Origin: Peptoanaerobacter stomatis
Lineage (GTDB): Bacteria; Bacillota; Clostridia; Peptostreptococcales; Filifactoraceae
NCBI RefSeq assembly: GCF_000238095.2
Contig: NZ_JH815225.1
Location: 1,714,691 to 1,778,690 of the forward strand
Direction: 5' to 3'
DNA: 64,000 bases
The position numbers and the translations under genes are program-made. Shown piece by piece: positions 8,683 through 18,151 of the stretch; the stretch's first letter is position 1, and every line of letters starts with the position of its first letter. The notes beneath the pieces are model-generated. The model made no database searches. It saw nothing but the letters and a program-made list of their open reading frames with translations, and was not told where the DNA came from.

Positions 8683-10410
8683 CTAATTATTCTTTTGGAG
8701 CTTCCATAATTTGTAAAATTCGCCTTTTTTGTCTATAAGCTGTTTTGATGTTCCTTCTTCTATGAGTTTGCCATCTCTAAGCACTATTATTTTGTCGGCG
8801 TTTTCAACAGTTCTTAATCTGTGTGCGATTACTATTACGGTTTTATTTTTTACGAGGTTTGACAGTGCCTCTTGGAGTTTTGTTTCGTTGTCAGCATCTA
8901 CGCTTGATGTGGATTCGTCTAAAAATATTATAGGTGCGTCTTTTAATATGGCTCTTGCTATTGATATTCTCTGACGCTCTCCACCTGATAAAAGTACTCC
9001 GTTTTCTCCGATTTTTGTGTCATATTTTTGGGGTAGCTCTTGTACAAATTCGTCTACCATTGCTATTTTTGCTACCTGTATTACTTCTTCGTCTGTTGCG
9101 TTTTTGCGTCCTATTCTGATATTTTCCATAATTGTATTGTTGAAAAGCACTACATCTTGAAATACCATTGAATAGTGTTTGAGCAGATTTTCCGGCTCTA
9201 TTTGACGTATGTCGCTACCGCCTAATTTTATTGTGCCTGAGTTTATATCCCAAAATCTGAGCATCAATTTTGCAAGTGTTGATTTGCCTGAACCTGATGC
9301 GCCTACAAGTGCAGTAGTTTGACCTTGTTTTGCGGTAAAGCTGACATTTTTTATAACTTCAGTATCATTGTAGCCGAATGATACATTTTCGAGTGTTATG
9401 TCGAAATTATCTATTTGTTTGTCATCTCCACTCATAAGTTTCATATTGAATATTTCGTCCATTCTTTTTGCTGGTGTGTCTATATACATAAACTCTATTA
9501 TGAATGAAAGGCAACCGTCCATAGGTGCATATATTACTACGCAGGCGATTATAAGGCATATATAAGATGCAAGCTCAAGATTTCCGTTTGTATATTCGCC
9601 AAATCCTACTAATATTGCGAGCGGTACACCTATTCTCATAAGTGTTTTAAGGGGTGCCAACAATAACGGATTGTATATCTCTGCTCTAAGATGTTCTTTT
9701 TCTTCGCTGTCGAGCAGTTTTTTAAACTCCGACATAGTTTTTTCTTTTCTTTGATATGCTTTTATAGGCAATATATTTTCAAGGGTTTCTTGAACAAATT
9801 CAGTTACTTTTAATTTTTCGTTGTAGTGTTTTTTTTCTGATTGCATTTTTTTATTTTTTGCCAAGTGAATCATAAAAATAGATATTGGGAATGGAAGTAT
9901 TAGGCAAACAGCCATTTTTAAATTCATAACAGCTATTGATATTGCTATTAATGTTACGGATATTATTGTGCCGTAAAATTCTGGTACTGCATGAGAATAT
10001 GCGTGTTCTATGGCTTCCATATCTCCCATTATAGTTGCTGTCAAATCTGCCAAATCTCTCTTGTCAAAAAATGAAAGAGGTAATTTGCGTATATGGTTTG
10101 ACAGGGATATTCTCTTGTTTGCCGTTTCTGTATATGTTGTGGTATATACGCTGTCATATTGCAGATTGTTGGCAAAATATATAGCAAAAAAAGTTATTAT
10201 TGCCATTACAACATATAATATTGTGGTGTAGCCTGTTTGAGTATGGTACATATAGATGTTCAGACTTTCTCGGATAAAGTTGAACACTACACCCATAGGC
10301 ATCATAAATGCTATGTTTAAAAGTGCACAATAGATTATACCTTTTAACATATTTTTTGAGCCTTCTTCAGATAACAGGAATTTTTTTTGTAATATGTTAA
10401 GCATTTGCAA
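8683..10410 (-). CDS. ABC transporter, fused permease and ATPase (subunit 2)
   Basis: A 575-residue half-transporter of the exporter fold: membrane domain with about six helices in residues 20-310, then a nucleotide-binding domain with GASGSGKST (near 370), signature LSGGERQ, Walker B IIFLDEST (near 497) and the H-loop IAHRL. It overlaps the upstream partner gene by 14 bp and surely forms a heterodimer with it. The AraC regulator upstream on the other strand and the partner's ADPENE D-loop recall the YbtP/YbtQ siderophore systems, which import despite the exporter fold. Substrate and direction cannot be read from sequence; a drug or peptide exporter is the alternative. Confidence 0.88.
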   Translation of the reverse strand: MQMLNILQKKFLLSEEGSKNMLKGIIYCALLNIAFMMPMGVVFNFIRESLNIYMYHTQTGYTTILYVVMAIITFFAIYFANNLQYDSVYTTTYTETANKRISLSNHIRKLPLSFFDKRDLADLTATIMGDMEAIEHAYSHAVPEFYGTIISVTLIAISIAVMNLKMAVCLILPFPISIFMIHLAKNKKMQSEKKHYNEKLKVTEFVQETLENILPIKAYQRKEKTMSEFKKLLDSEEKEHLRAEIYNPLLLAPLKTLMRIGVPLAILVGFGEYTNGNLELASYICLIIACVVIYAPMDGCLSFIIEFMYIDTPAKRMDEIFNMKLMSGDDKQIDNFDITLENVSFGYNDTEVIKNVSFTAKQGQTTALVGASGSGKSTLAKLMLRFWDINSGTIKLGGSDIRQIEPENLLKHYSMVFQDVVLFNNTIMENIRIGRKNATDEEVIQVAKIAMVDEFVQELPQKYDTKIGENGVLLSGGERQRISIARAILKDAPIIFLDESTSSVDADNETKLQEALSNLVKNKTVIVIAHRLRTVENADKIIVLRDGKLIEEGTSKQLIDKKGEFYKLWKLQKNN

Positions 10411-12163
10411 CCCTCCATTTTATACTTCTTGAATAGTTTTCGTAGAGCTGTCTGTAATAAGGACTGTTTTGCATAAGCTCTTCGTGGTTTCCGCTGTCTA
10501 TGAGTTTTCCGTGTTGCATTATGAGTATCTTATCTACGTTGGTGATTGAATTTAATCTGTGTGCTATCATTATACATGTCTTGCCTTGTTTTAACTTTTC
10601 TATGCTTTCGCTTATTTTATGTTCATTTTCAGGATCTGCGTAAGCGGTAGCTTCATCTAAGAGCAAAATGTCGGGGTTTCTTAAAAAAGCTCTTGCGATA
10701 GATATTCTTTGTGCCTCTCCGCCTGATACATATGTTCCCTGCTCGCCTATCATAGTGTCCAAACCGTTTTTCATATTTGAGAGTATATCTTCACAACCGC
10801 TTAATTTGATTGCATTTAAGATTTCATCGTCTGAATAATCTTTGCCCATGGTTATATTTTCTCTAAGCGTCCTTTTGAGCAATTTGCTTTCTTGGAACAC
10901 TATGGAAAGTTTTGACAAAAGTATATCTTCTTCTATTGAGCGAATGTCCTGACCGTCTATTTTTATAGAGCCTTTGTCTATATCGTAAAATCTGCCGATT
11001 AGCTCAAGCAGTGTTGATTTACCTGAACCGCTTGCACCTACAAGTGCATATGTTTTATTTTTTTCAAAATTGAAGCTTACATCGTTTATTGCAGGAGTTT
11101 CTTTACCTATATAAGTAAAACTTACATTTTCAAAACTTATGCCTTCTTGATTTGTTTTTTCTATGTTCATATTAGGCATTTGTTTATTTTCAAAAATATC
11201 GTTCAATTTTTCTATGGATATGAAGAACATATTTTTTGCTTCAGATACTGTTGCAAGTTTCATGAGTACGGAGTGGAGCAACATTGACATCAATATATAT
11301 AAAATTGACTTTGACAACAGTTCAAGCGGTGACGAGCTGTGTCTTATAAGTATCATCGTAAGCGGTCCGAGCAGGATTGTCGGCATAAATAGAGACAGCG
11401 TGTAAAATATCATAGGTCTTTTGCAAAAGTTTACGAAAAATTTTGCCTTTTCGTCATAATCCATTATAGATGCATAAAATCTTTGAAAGCTTTCTACGCT
11501 TTGGTTAAATACTTTTACAACAGGGATACCTCTTATAAATTCGACTCCGTTTATGCTCAAATTTTCTGATGATTGCATATATTCGCCCATCAGCTCTTTA
11601 GTTTTCGGTCCCATTAAGGAAAACATATTTGCCATTCCTATTATCACACCTGCTATGCAAAGCAGTCCGAGCCTGTAATCTACGGATAGTATCATAATTA
11701 TAAAAAGTATAGGTATAACAGTGGAAGATGCGATATCAGGGAATACATGTGCGATGAATGTATGTGTTTTGGATGCGTTGTCGTCAATCATTCTTCTTAT
11801 TCTGCCTGTATCTTCGTTTTCAAAATATCCTATAGGCAGTGAGAGCAGGTGATTAATGGCGTTATGTCTTATATTTTTTTCAATACGAAAAGCCAAGAGG
11901 TGAGATGCCATCAATCCTGAAAAACTCACGATTATACCTATTATTTGTGATGCGAATATGTAAACAGCATATGATACTATCTTGTTTTTGTCTGCGGAAG
12001 TACCGTTTACAATAAGCTCTCTTGCAATCTGCCATATGAGATAGTAGGGTATAACGGATAAAATGCCATAAATAGCCGAAAAAATTACAGTCAAATAATA
12101 AAGTGGCATTTTTTCATTTGCATAAAAAGCTACAACATTTTTAATGTTTATTTTTTTATTCAT
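10397..12163 (-). CDS. ABC transporter, fused permease and ATPase (subunit 1)
   Basis: This 588-residue protein has an N-terminal six-helix membrane domain and a C-terminal ATPase domain with GASGSGKST (near 378), the slightly unusual signature VSGGEAQR, Walker B ILLLDEAT (near 502) followed by AYADPENE, and H-loop IAHRL. The catalytic glutamate is present. AYADPENE in place of a usual SALD-type D-loop is, from memory, typical of YbtQ/Irp7-like siderophore transporters. A strong AAAGGAGG lies upstream of the ATG. It is the first gene of the pair and divergent from the AraC gene 496 bp away, which probably controls it. Confidence 0.88.
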   Translation of the reverse strand: MNKKINIKNVVAFYANEKMPLYYLTVIFSAIYGILSVIPYYLIWQIARELIVNGTSADKNKIVSYAVYIFASQIIGIIVSFSGLMASHLLAFRIEKNIRHNAINHLLSLPIGYFENEDTGRIRRMIDDNASKTHTFIAHVFPDIASSTVIPILFIIMILSVDYRLGLLCIAGVIIGMANMFSLMGPKTKELMGEYMQSSENLSINGVEFIRGIPVVKVFNQSVESFQRFYASIMDYDEKAKFFVNFCKRPMIFYTLSLFMPTILLGPLTMILIRHSSSPLELLSKSILYILMSMLLHSVLMKLATVSEAKNMFFISIEKLNDIFENKQMPNMNIEKTNQEGISFENVSFTYIGKETPAINDVSFNFEKNKTYALVGASGSGKSTLLELIGRFYDIDKGSIKIDGQDIRSIEEDILLSKLSIVFQESKLLKRTLRENITMGKDYSDDEILNAIKLSGCEDILSNMKNGLDTMIGEQGTYVSGGEAQRISIARAFLRNPDILLLDEATAYADPENEHKISESIEKLKQGKTCIMIAHRLNSITNVDKILIMQHGKLIDSGNHEELMQNSPYYRQLYENYSRSIKWRVANA

Positions 12164-12659
12164 ATTGTTGAATTCCTCCTTTTACTGATATATAATTAAG
12201 ATATGTGCAAGTTTTATTTATAGCAAAATAACTTAAAAATGAATAACAAATATATGTAAATCGTATATCAATGCTATTATCCGATTAAAGACATATATTT
12301 TTTAATAAACTTGCAAATATTTTAATTTACTATATTTTGAAGTTTATATTTGAGTTTACTATATAAATATTTTGCGATACCTTGATAAATTAATGATACA
12401 AAATATGATTATTTATTTCAAGTGTATATGTTTAATAATGACTAAATGTATCAGTTGGGCTAATCGTAATAATTAATTTACTTATAGAAATATATTTATA
12501 CCAAATATTGGTGTAAATTATAAAATAGCTAAAGTTTATATAATTTGTTGTTTTAGAAAATATGATTTTTTGAATATATAATTATAATGTAATTAGTGTT
12601 TAGTATGAGCATATATTGATTTATAGAAATTAAGAATTGACTATAAAGGAGGGGCAGTT
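12164..12659. other. Divergent control region between the ABC pair and the AraC gene
   Basis: About 496 AT-rich bases with no gene. They must hold both divergent promoters. A short palindrome ACCAA-ATA-TTGGT lies at 12500-12512 and could be a regulator site. The regulator gene has a strong AAAGGAGG at about 12647-12654. Confidence 0.4.
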
Positions 12660-13619
12660 ATGAATTATGGATATGAAAAGTTTTTAACAAGTGTAGGTTT
12701 CACTTTGGACGAGGAGTGCAATTTATTTTCTCCTATAGGAGTTACGTACAAGATAAATGTAGAGGAAATGGACGGATATTACTGGTTTTACACAAATGAT
12801 TATTTTTCCGTAAATATCCACGATTTTAATGTAAAAAAAGACATAATAGTAAATCACACTCAAGATGATTTAAGCGATACCTATGTAAGCATATCATATA
12901 TCAAGTCCGTACATGGTGAGTGCCTTACTCCATATCAGTCGGTTACGGACAATATGACATTTACATATTTTCATAAAAAAGGAGTTTTCAGATTCTTGCT
13001 TCATGGAGGTTATCCGTATTTTTCCGTAGGGATAGAATATAAGGAAAAATTTATAACAGAGTTTGTTGAAAAAACATCAAATTTGGATAAAGAAATATTG
13101 GAAGAAGCATTTCAGCAATTAAATTCTTTGGAAGAAATACCGGAGATACAAAAAATTGCTGATGATATTTTGAGTTATGATAAGAATTTCCCTGCAAGTG
13201 AGATATATTACGAGGTAAAAGCCAAGGAATTATTGAATATAGCTATAAACAGATATTTTGAAAGGAAAGAGAGTAAAGCCAAGATAAGCAGGCAAGACGA
13301 TATATCACTCGATAATGTGTGTAAATATATCAACGACCACTACTCATCAGATATTTCACAGGATTTGTTATGCAAAATAGCACTTATGAGCAAAACAAAA
13401 TTGAAAGATTCATTTAAACAAAAGTATAATATGAGCATTACCGAATATATACAAAGAAGACGTATGAATGTTGCAGAGCATATGCTCATAGCGACAAACT
13501 TAAATATATCCGAGGTTGCAAGAGCGGTAGGGTACAATTCGCACAGCAGATTTTCAACATTGTTTAAAAAATATAAAGGCAATCTTCCACAAGAAGTAAA
13601 AAAATTAAGTTTTTATTAG
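12660..13619 (+). CDS. AraC family transcriptional regulator
   Basis: The 319-residue protein has a C-terminal AraC DNA-binding domain with two helix-turn-helix motifs (about residues 218-316). Recognisable parts are the first helix region LDNVCKYINDHY, then SKTKLKDSFKQKY, and the conserved second motif ISEVARAVGYNSHSRFSTLF. The first 200 residues are a sensing domain I do not recognise. The gene diverges from the exporter-fold ABC pair and so probably activates it, as YbtA does for the yersiniabactin transporter. The ligand is unknown. A strong intrinsic terminator follows. Confidence 0.88.
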   Translation: MNYGYEKFLTSVGFTLDEECNLFSPIGVTYKINVEEMDGYYWFYTNDYFSVNIHDFNVKKDIIVNHTQDDLSDTYVSISYIKSVHGECLTPYQSVTDNMTFTYFHKKGVFRFLLHGGYPYFSVGIEYKEKFITEFVEKTSNLDKEILEEAFQQLNSLEEIPEIQKIADDILSYDKNFPASEIYYEVKAKELLNIAINRYFERKESKAKISRQDDISLDNVCKYINDHYSSDISQDLLCKIALMSKTKLKDSFKQKYNMSITEYIQRRRMNVAEHMLIATNLNISEVARAVGYNSHSRFSTLFKKYKGNLPQEVKKLSFY

Positions 13620-13682
13620 GATATAATTGTAATTTTTATTTGCAAATGGTTAGACAGTATCTTTCGTGATAATTAGCCTATT

Positions 13683-13716
13683 AAAAAGCACACTACTGGC
13701 ATAGTGTGCTTTTTTT
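13683..13716 (+). terminator. Intrinsic terminator after the AraC gene
   Basis: AAAAAGCACACTA and TAGTGTGCTTTTT form a perfect 13-bp stem around CTGGCA, followed by a T run. Confidence 0.9.
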
Positions 13717-13841
13717 GGTGGAACTGTTTAACTTATTGCATTTATTAAAGTAATTATAATATAAGATAATATATTTGTCAATTAAATAATAATAATCGTA
13801 AAAACATTAAATCAATTTACTTAGAATATACATAATAACTA

Positions 13842-13891
13842 TTGACAATTGATAAAAAAAATCATACAATATACTAAGAATAATTATCATT
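13842..13891 (+). promoter_or_regulatory. Promoter and Fur-like box upstream of the DUF2325 gene
   Basis: TTGACA (13842-13847) and TACAAT (13865-13870) are 17 bp apart, a good sigma-A promoter. Just downstream, over the likely start site, AATAATTATCATT read on the minus strand begins TGATAAT-T-ATT. That is one perfect half and part of the other half of the 7-1-7 Fur consensus. Iron control is therefore plausible. Confidence 0.55.
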
Positions 13892-13919
13892 TAATTTTTT
13901 TGAAAGGAAAAACATATTA

Positions 13920-14249
13920 ATGAAAGCATTATTAGTAGGAGCCGATACATTAGGCAAAATACCGAATACGCTTAAAGATTTCGGCATAAATGATTACATA
14001 CATTGGCAAGGCAGAAAAAAAGGCATGAGAAACTTAAAAATGCCGGAAGTGGATATGGTTATAGTATTTACAGACTTCATAGAGCATGGACTTACAATAA
14101 ATGTCAAAGACAGAGCTAAAAGAGATAATATTGAATGTATATTTTGTAAGCGTTCATGTACAGACCTTACCTGTAAACTTCAAAATTGTAAGTTGTGTAG
14201 TAAGAATTGTCAAAACTGTCCTAATGCTAATTTAAATATAATTCAGTAG
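13920..14249 (+). CDS. DUF2325 protein with a C-terminal cysteine cluster
   Basis: The first 75 residues match the DUF2325 fold: MKALLVGADTLGKIP, a DMVIVFTDFIEH strand-loop and a following helix. The last 35 residues are exceptional, with nine cysteines spaced as CxxC, CxxxxC, CxxxxC, CxxxC and CxxC, which suggests binding of iron, zinc or an iron-sulfur cluster. The gene stands alone between two strong terminators and has its own promoter with a Fur-like site. Its neighbours are a possible siderophore-type transporter and its regulator, so a role in iron homeostasis is a reasonable inference. The start follows GAAAGGAAAAAC. Confidence 0.75.
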   Translation: MKALLVGADTLGKIPNTLKDFGINDYIHWQGRKKGMRNLKMPEVDMVIVFTDFIEHGLTINVKDRAKRDNIECIFCKRSCTDLTCKLQNCKLCSKNCQNCPNANLNIIQ

Positions 14250-14310
14250 TAGGGCGGATTAAATTTATTTTTGGATTTTTAAATAAAAATCGGAATAAGT
14301 AGCCTGTATA

Positions 14311-14355
14311 AATATAAAAAGATGTTCCCAATTACAAGGAACATCTTTTTATATT
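14311..14355. terminator. Bidirectional terminator between DUF2325 and the ABC permease gene
   Basis: AATATAAAAAGATGTTCC (14311-14328) pairs without mismatch with GGAACATCTTTTTATATT (14338-14355). A/T runs on both sides serve the two convergent genes. Confidence 0.92.
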
Positions 14356-14369
14356 TATAAAATTAAAAA

Positions 14370-15575
14370 CTATTCATATCTAAGTGCATCTATCGGGTCA
14401 AGATTTGATGCTTTATTTGCAGGGAAGATCCCAAAGAATATACCGACGCCGAATGAGAATACTACTGCTGTTATAATGGCATTTATCGATATAGTGGAGT
14501 CCACGTTCATAAATTTGGTTGCTATATTTGACAGTCCAAGACCTATTAGTGTACCTATTATACCTCCTGCACCTGATAATATTATTGATTCTATCAGGAA
14601 TTGAAGCAATATGTCTTTTTTTCTTGCTCCAAGAGATTTTCTTATACCTATCTCTTTTGTTCTTTCAGTTACTGATACGAGCATTATATTCATTATACCT
14701 ATACCGCCGACTACAAGAGATATTGCAGCTATTGCACCTAATCCGAGCGACAACATAGTAAGCATTTGATTTATCATGCCTGCTTGTTCTTCTAAAGTCT
14801 GTATTTTATATGTCGAAGGGTCAGCTTGTTTGTATCTTGTAACAAATTCTTTTATCTTGTTGCTCTCTGTTACTGAATTCAGATTTTCAGCAACTTTCAT
14901 ATCCAAATAACCCGTGCTTGAACCTGCAATTGTGTATGGAATATATGCGTCTGTTTGATTGCCTCCACCTATGGAGTCAAAGATGGTTTTTTCTTTATTA
15001 TATACACCTATTATTTTAAGTGTAGTAGTTTCACCATCTATTGTACCTGTTATTTCTTCGCCTACTATATCTTCTCTTCCAAACAGTGCTTGAGCAAATT
15101 CTCTGTTTACTATTGTTACTTTTTTTCTTCCTATTACATCATTTTCTTGAAAATCTCTACCGTATATTATTTTGTAAGTGCTTAATTCTTTGATATAGTT
15201 ATAATCTGCACCCATAAAATTGACTTTTTGCTCTTTAATACCTCTTTTTATAGTGCTGACAGAACCGTTTGATAAGGATATATATGCTAATTGATTTTTA
15301 AATTTTCCTTTTATATAATCGACATCTTCAAGAGTAAAATATTTGTTATCGTCAATTTGATTTTCTTCTTCATAATTTACATATAACATAACTCTGTTTT
15401 TACCGAAACCGCTTATAAACTTGTTCATAGTGGCTTTGGTAGATTCACCGACTGATGTTATGGTAATTACTGATGCGATACCTATGATTATGCCGAGCAT
15501 AGTCAAAAAAGAGCGCATCTTGTTGGCTTTTATTGATGATAGAGCCATTTTGAAGTTTTCTAATATTAATCCCAT
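14370..15575 (-). CDS. MacB-like ABC transporter permease
   Basis: This 401-residue protein has the MacB/FtsX layout: one N-terminal helix (about 20-42, MRSFLTMLGIIIGIASVI), a large extracytoplasmic domain (about 50-270) and three C-terminal helices with the family motif VTERTKEIGIRKSLGA near 305-320. It is the last gene of a minus-strand operon of adaptor, ATPase and permease. In Gram-negative bacteria this triad works with TolC. With no outer membrane expected here, it likely exports peptides, antimicrobials or lipids across one membrane. A 170-bp gap separates it from the ATPase gene. Confidence 0.9.
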   Translation of the reverse strand: MGLILENFKMALSSIKANKMRSFLTMLGIIIGIASVITITSVGESTKATMNKFISGFGKNRVMLYVNYEEENQIDDNKYFTLEDVDYIKGKFKNQLAYISLSNGSVSTIKRGIKEQKVNFMGADYNYIKELSTYKIIYGRDFQENDVIGRKKVTIVNREFAQALFGREDIVGEEITGTIDGETTTLKIIGVYNKEKTIFDSIGGGNQTDAYIPYTIAGSSTGYLDMKVAENLNSVTESNKIKEFVTRYKQADPSTYKIQTLEEQAGMINQMLTMLSLGLGAIAAISLVVGGIGIMNIMLVSVTERTKEIGIRKSLGARKKDILLQFLIESIILSGAGGIIGTLIGLGLSNIATKFMNVDSTISINAIITAVVFSFGVGIFFGIFPANKASNLDPIDALRYE

Positions 15576-15745
15576 ATTTACCTCATAAAATCTTTAAAAA
15601 TTTATATAATTCAACAAAGTGTAATAGCTTTGCTGATAGAATTTAATACCTATATCTGATTAGATGATGAATAATTTTTAAATATAAGTTTAAATTTAAA
15701 ATATAATGTTTTGATAAACTATCAATAAAACATAGTCTAATCTTA

Positions 15746-16453
15746 TTAGAATTTTGATATATTGTAGTTTATTTCGTCTTTTAGTATGTTTCCGTCTTTG
15801 AATGTTATTATTCGTTTTGTGTAGGCTGCTATATCAGGTTCGTGTGTTACCAATATTACAGTCTTGCCTTGTGCATTTAACTCGGCAAAAATTTGCATTA
15901 TTTCTACTGATGATTTTGAGTCCAGATTACCTGTGGGTTCGTCTGCCAATATTATAGGGGGGTCGTTGGCAAGTGCTCTTGCTATTGCTACTCTTTGGCG
16001 TTGACCTCCTGATAATTCGTTGGGCATATGGTGAAGTCTTTCTGACAGACCTACATCTTCAAGCAATTTTTCTGCACGTTTTGTTCTGTAGTTGGAATCT
16101 TTTTTTGCGTATATCATAGGCAACTCTACATTTTTAAGTGCCGATGTTCTTGATATAAGGTTGAAAGACTGGAATACAAAGCCTATTTTTTGGTTTCTTA
16201 TATATGCAAGCTCGTTTTGTGTCTTGTCTTTTATGTTTATGCCTTCCAATATATATTCGCCTTCGCTCTGTTTATCAAGACAGCCTATTATATTCATAAG
16301 TGTGGATTTTCCGGAGCCTGATGAGCCCATAATTGATACAAACTCGCCTTTTTCTATTTCAAAGTTTACACCCTTTAGAGCCATAAGCTCGCTATCGCCC
16401 ATTTGATATTTCTTTTTCAGGTCTATTACTTGTACTACCTTGTTATCAGACAT
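15746..16453 (-). CDS. ABC transporter ATP-binding protein (MacB/LolD type)
   Basis: A 235-residue ATPase with Walker A GSSGSGKST, Q-loop region IGFVFQSFNLI, signature LSGGQRQRVAIARAL, Walker B IILADEPTGNLDS and H-loop VTHEPDIA. The LDS after Walker B and the early LMALKGV element are typical of the LolD/MacB group that powers FtsX-type permeases by mechanotransmission. It lies 29 bp after the adaptor gene and upstream of the permease gene. All catalytic residues are present. Confidence 0.93.
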   Translation of the reverse strand: MSDNKVVQVIDLKKKYQMGDSELMALKGVNFEIEKGEFVSIMGSSGSGKSTLMNIIGCLDKQSEGEYILEGINIKDKTQNELAYIRNQKIGFVFQSFNLISRTSALKNVELPMIYAKKDSNYRTKRAEKLLEDVGLSERLHHMPNELSGGQRQRVAIARALANDPPIILADEPTGNLDSKSSVEIMQIFAELNAQGKTVILVTHEPDIAAYTKRIITFKDGNILKDEINYNISKF

Positions 16454-16482
16454 TAACTTGCTCCTATTTCTAAATTAATTTG

Positions 16483-17811
16483 TTATTTTGCGACTTGTTC
16501 CTGTGGTTGAGCTCCATATTGCATCATCATTGAATTGTCAACTATTTGAACTTTTTGTCCGTCCATAAAAGTTTCTTGTGGGCTTTTTACTATTTGCATA
16601 CCCTCTGTTAACTGCGGTGATGAAATCTCTGTTTCCAAATCAGATTCCAGACCTTTTGTAACTTCTATCTTTTTAAGTGTGTCGTTTTCTACTGTAAATA
16701 TATAGTTTTTATCTTCGACAGTCAGTATAGAATCAAACGGTACTTTGAACACGTTGTTTACGCCTTGTATTTTTATTGTGGCTTTTGCATTTACTCCAGA
16801 TATAAGTCTTTCATCTTTTTGTGTAACTAATATTTTTACAGGTACTATTATGCTGTTGCTTGAAGATGATTTTTCGCCTGTAGGAGATATTCTGTTTACT
16901 ACTCCGGATACGGTGTCTTTTCCTAATACGTCTGCTGATATTTTTACTTCTTGATTTAATTTTATTTTAGATATGTCATACTCGCCGACTTTTGCCACTA
17001 CATATTTTTTGCTTTCATCTTCTATTATGAACATAGGTTTGTGGTTTTCAGTATCTTGTGCATATCTACCGATTTTTGCATATACTCTTGTAACTGTACC
17101 TTGTATTGGTGATGTTATTTTTAATTTTTCCAATTTTTCTAATTTTTGTGACAGTGATATTTTTTTGTTTTCTAATGCTGTAAGTGCAGATTGCTTAGGT
17201 GTAGCTTGATTTATTTGTGCCTGTATGTCATGCTCACCTTTTTTTAGAGCTTCTTGTGCGTTGTCATATGATATTTGTGCTTGTTCCAATGCAGTTTTTG
17301 CATTGTCATATTCTTGCTGAGGTATAGCACCTGAATCTAACAATTGTTTTTTATCATCTAATGCTTTTGTTGCATTATCCAATGCTATTTTTGCATTTTC
17401 ACTGTTAAGTTTGAGAGATTCTGTTGATTTGTAAATATCATTTACTGAGTCATATGATTCACCAAGTTTTTGCTCATCGAATTTTATTTCGTTTTGTAAC
17501 AATGTTATTTCATCTCTTAGAGCTTCTCCGTCAAGCTCTGCCAATACTTGACCTTTTTGTACCGTATCACCTTCTTTTACATTTATCTTGACAACTTCAT
17601 AGTTGTATGGAGATGTTATTTCTGCTGAGTCTTCAGAAGATACATTACCTTGCACTTCTACTACGCTTTCCACATTACCTTTTTCCAAGGTAGAGACTTC
17701 AACCGGTGTAGTCATCTCAGGCTTGGGTCCAAAGAAATTGAAGGCTATAAAAACAGCAATAATAGCGATTATTGCAAATATTATAATTTTTTTCTTGCTA
17801 AATTTTTTCAT
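16483..17811 (-). CDS. HlyD/MacA-like membrane-fusion adaptor
   Basis: The 442-residue protein has an N-terminal membrane anchor (about 6-25). A lipoyl-like half follows (INVKEGDTVQKGQVLAELDG), then a long alpha-helical hairpin (about 95-215) with ALDDKKQLLDSGAIPQQEYD. The second lipoyl half ITSPIQGTVTRVYAKIG and beta-barrel domains complete it. The tail is rich in Q and M. This is the periplasmic-adaptor architecture seen in Gram-positive MacA-like proteins. It is the first gene of the operon, with AAGGAGTG as ribosome binding site. Its partners are the ATPase and permease downstream. Confidence 0.9.
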   Translation of the reverse strand: MKKFSKKKIIIFAIIAIIAVFIAFNFFGPKPEMTTPVEVSTLEKGNVESVVEVQGNVSSEDSAEITSPYNYEVVKINVKEGDTVQKGQVLAELDGEALRDEITLLQNEIKFDEQKLGESYDSVNDIYKSTESLKLNSENAKIALDNATKALDDKKQLLDSGAIPQQEYDNAKTALEQAQISYDNAQEALKKGEHDIQAQINQATPKQSALTALENKKISLSQKLEKLEKLKITSPIQGTVTRVYAKIGRYAQDTENHKPMFIIEDESKKYVVAKVGEYDISKIKLNQEVKISADVLGKDTVSGVVNRISPTGEKSSSSNSIIVPVKILVTQKDERLISGVNAKATIKIQGVNNVFKVPFDSILTVEDKNYIFTVENDTLKKIEVTKGLESDLETEISSPQLTEGMQIVKSPQETFMDGQKVQIVDNSMMMQYGAQPQEQVAK

Positions 17812-17974
17812 AAAACACTCCTTAATCTGTTTTAATTTTATAAGTTTATTTATTACAGTTTTATTTTTACCAAAAACTAAGCTGTTTTAAAATCATATTT
17901 GCAAAATTTTTTAGATAGGCTTAAAATTTTATCTGATTTAAAAGTATATAAATCAAATCAGTAAAAGTTTTAAA

Positions 17975-18007
17975 TAAAAAAACCACACAGTTTAACTTAT
18001 GTGTGGT
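17975..18007 (-). terminator. Intrinsic terminator downstream of glmM
   Basis: ACCACACA (17982-17989) and TGTGTGGT (18000-18007) form a stem around a 10-base loop. On the minus strand a run of seven T follows, so it ends glmM transcription. The rest of the 340-bp gap up to the adaptor gene holds no gene. Confidence 0.85.
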
Positions 18008-18151
18008 CTTTTAAAGCGTATAAATTCTGAAATTAATTATAACTTATAAAATTTCCACAGCTATTATTTAAAATTTTGTAAATAACTATTTTATTTCATA
18101 ATAATAATTTATATTATAAAGTTTAAATAAATATTAAATGCTTTTTAAATA

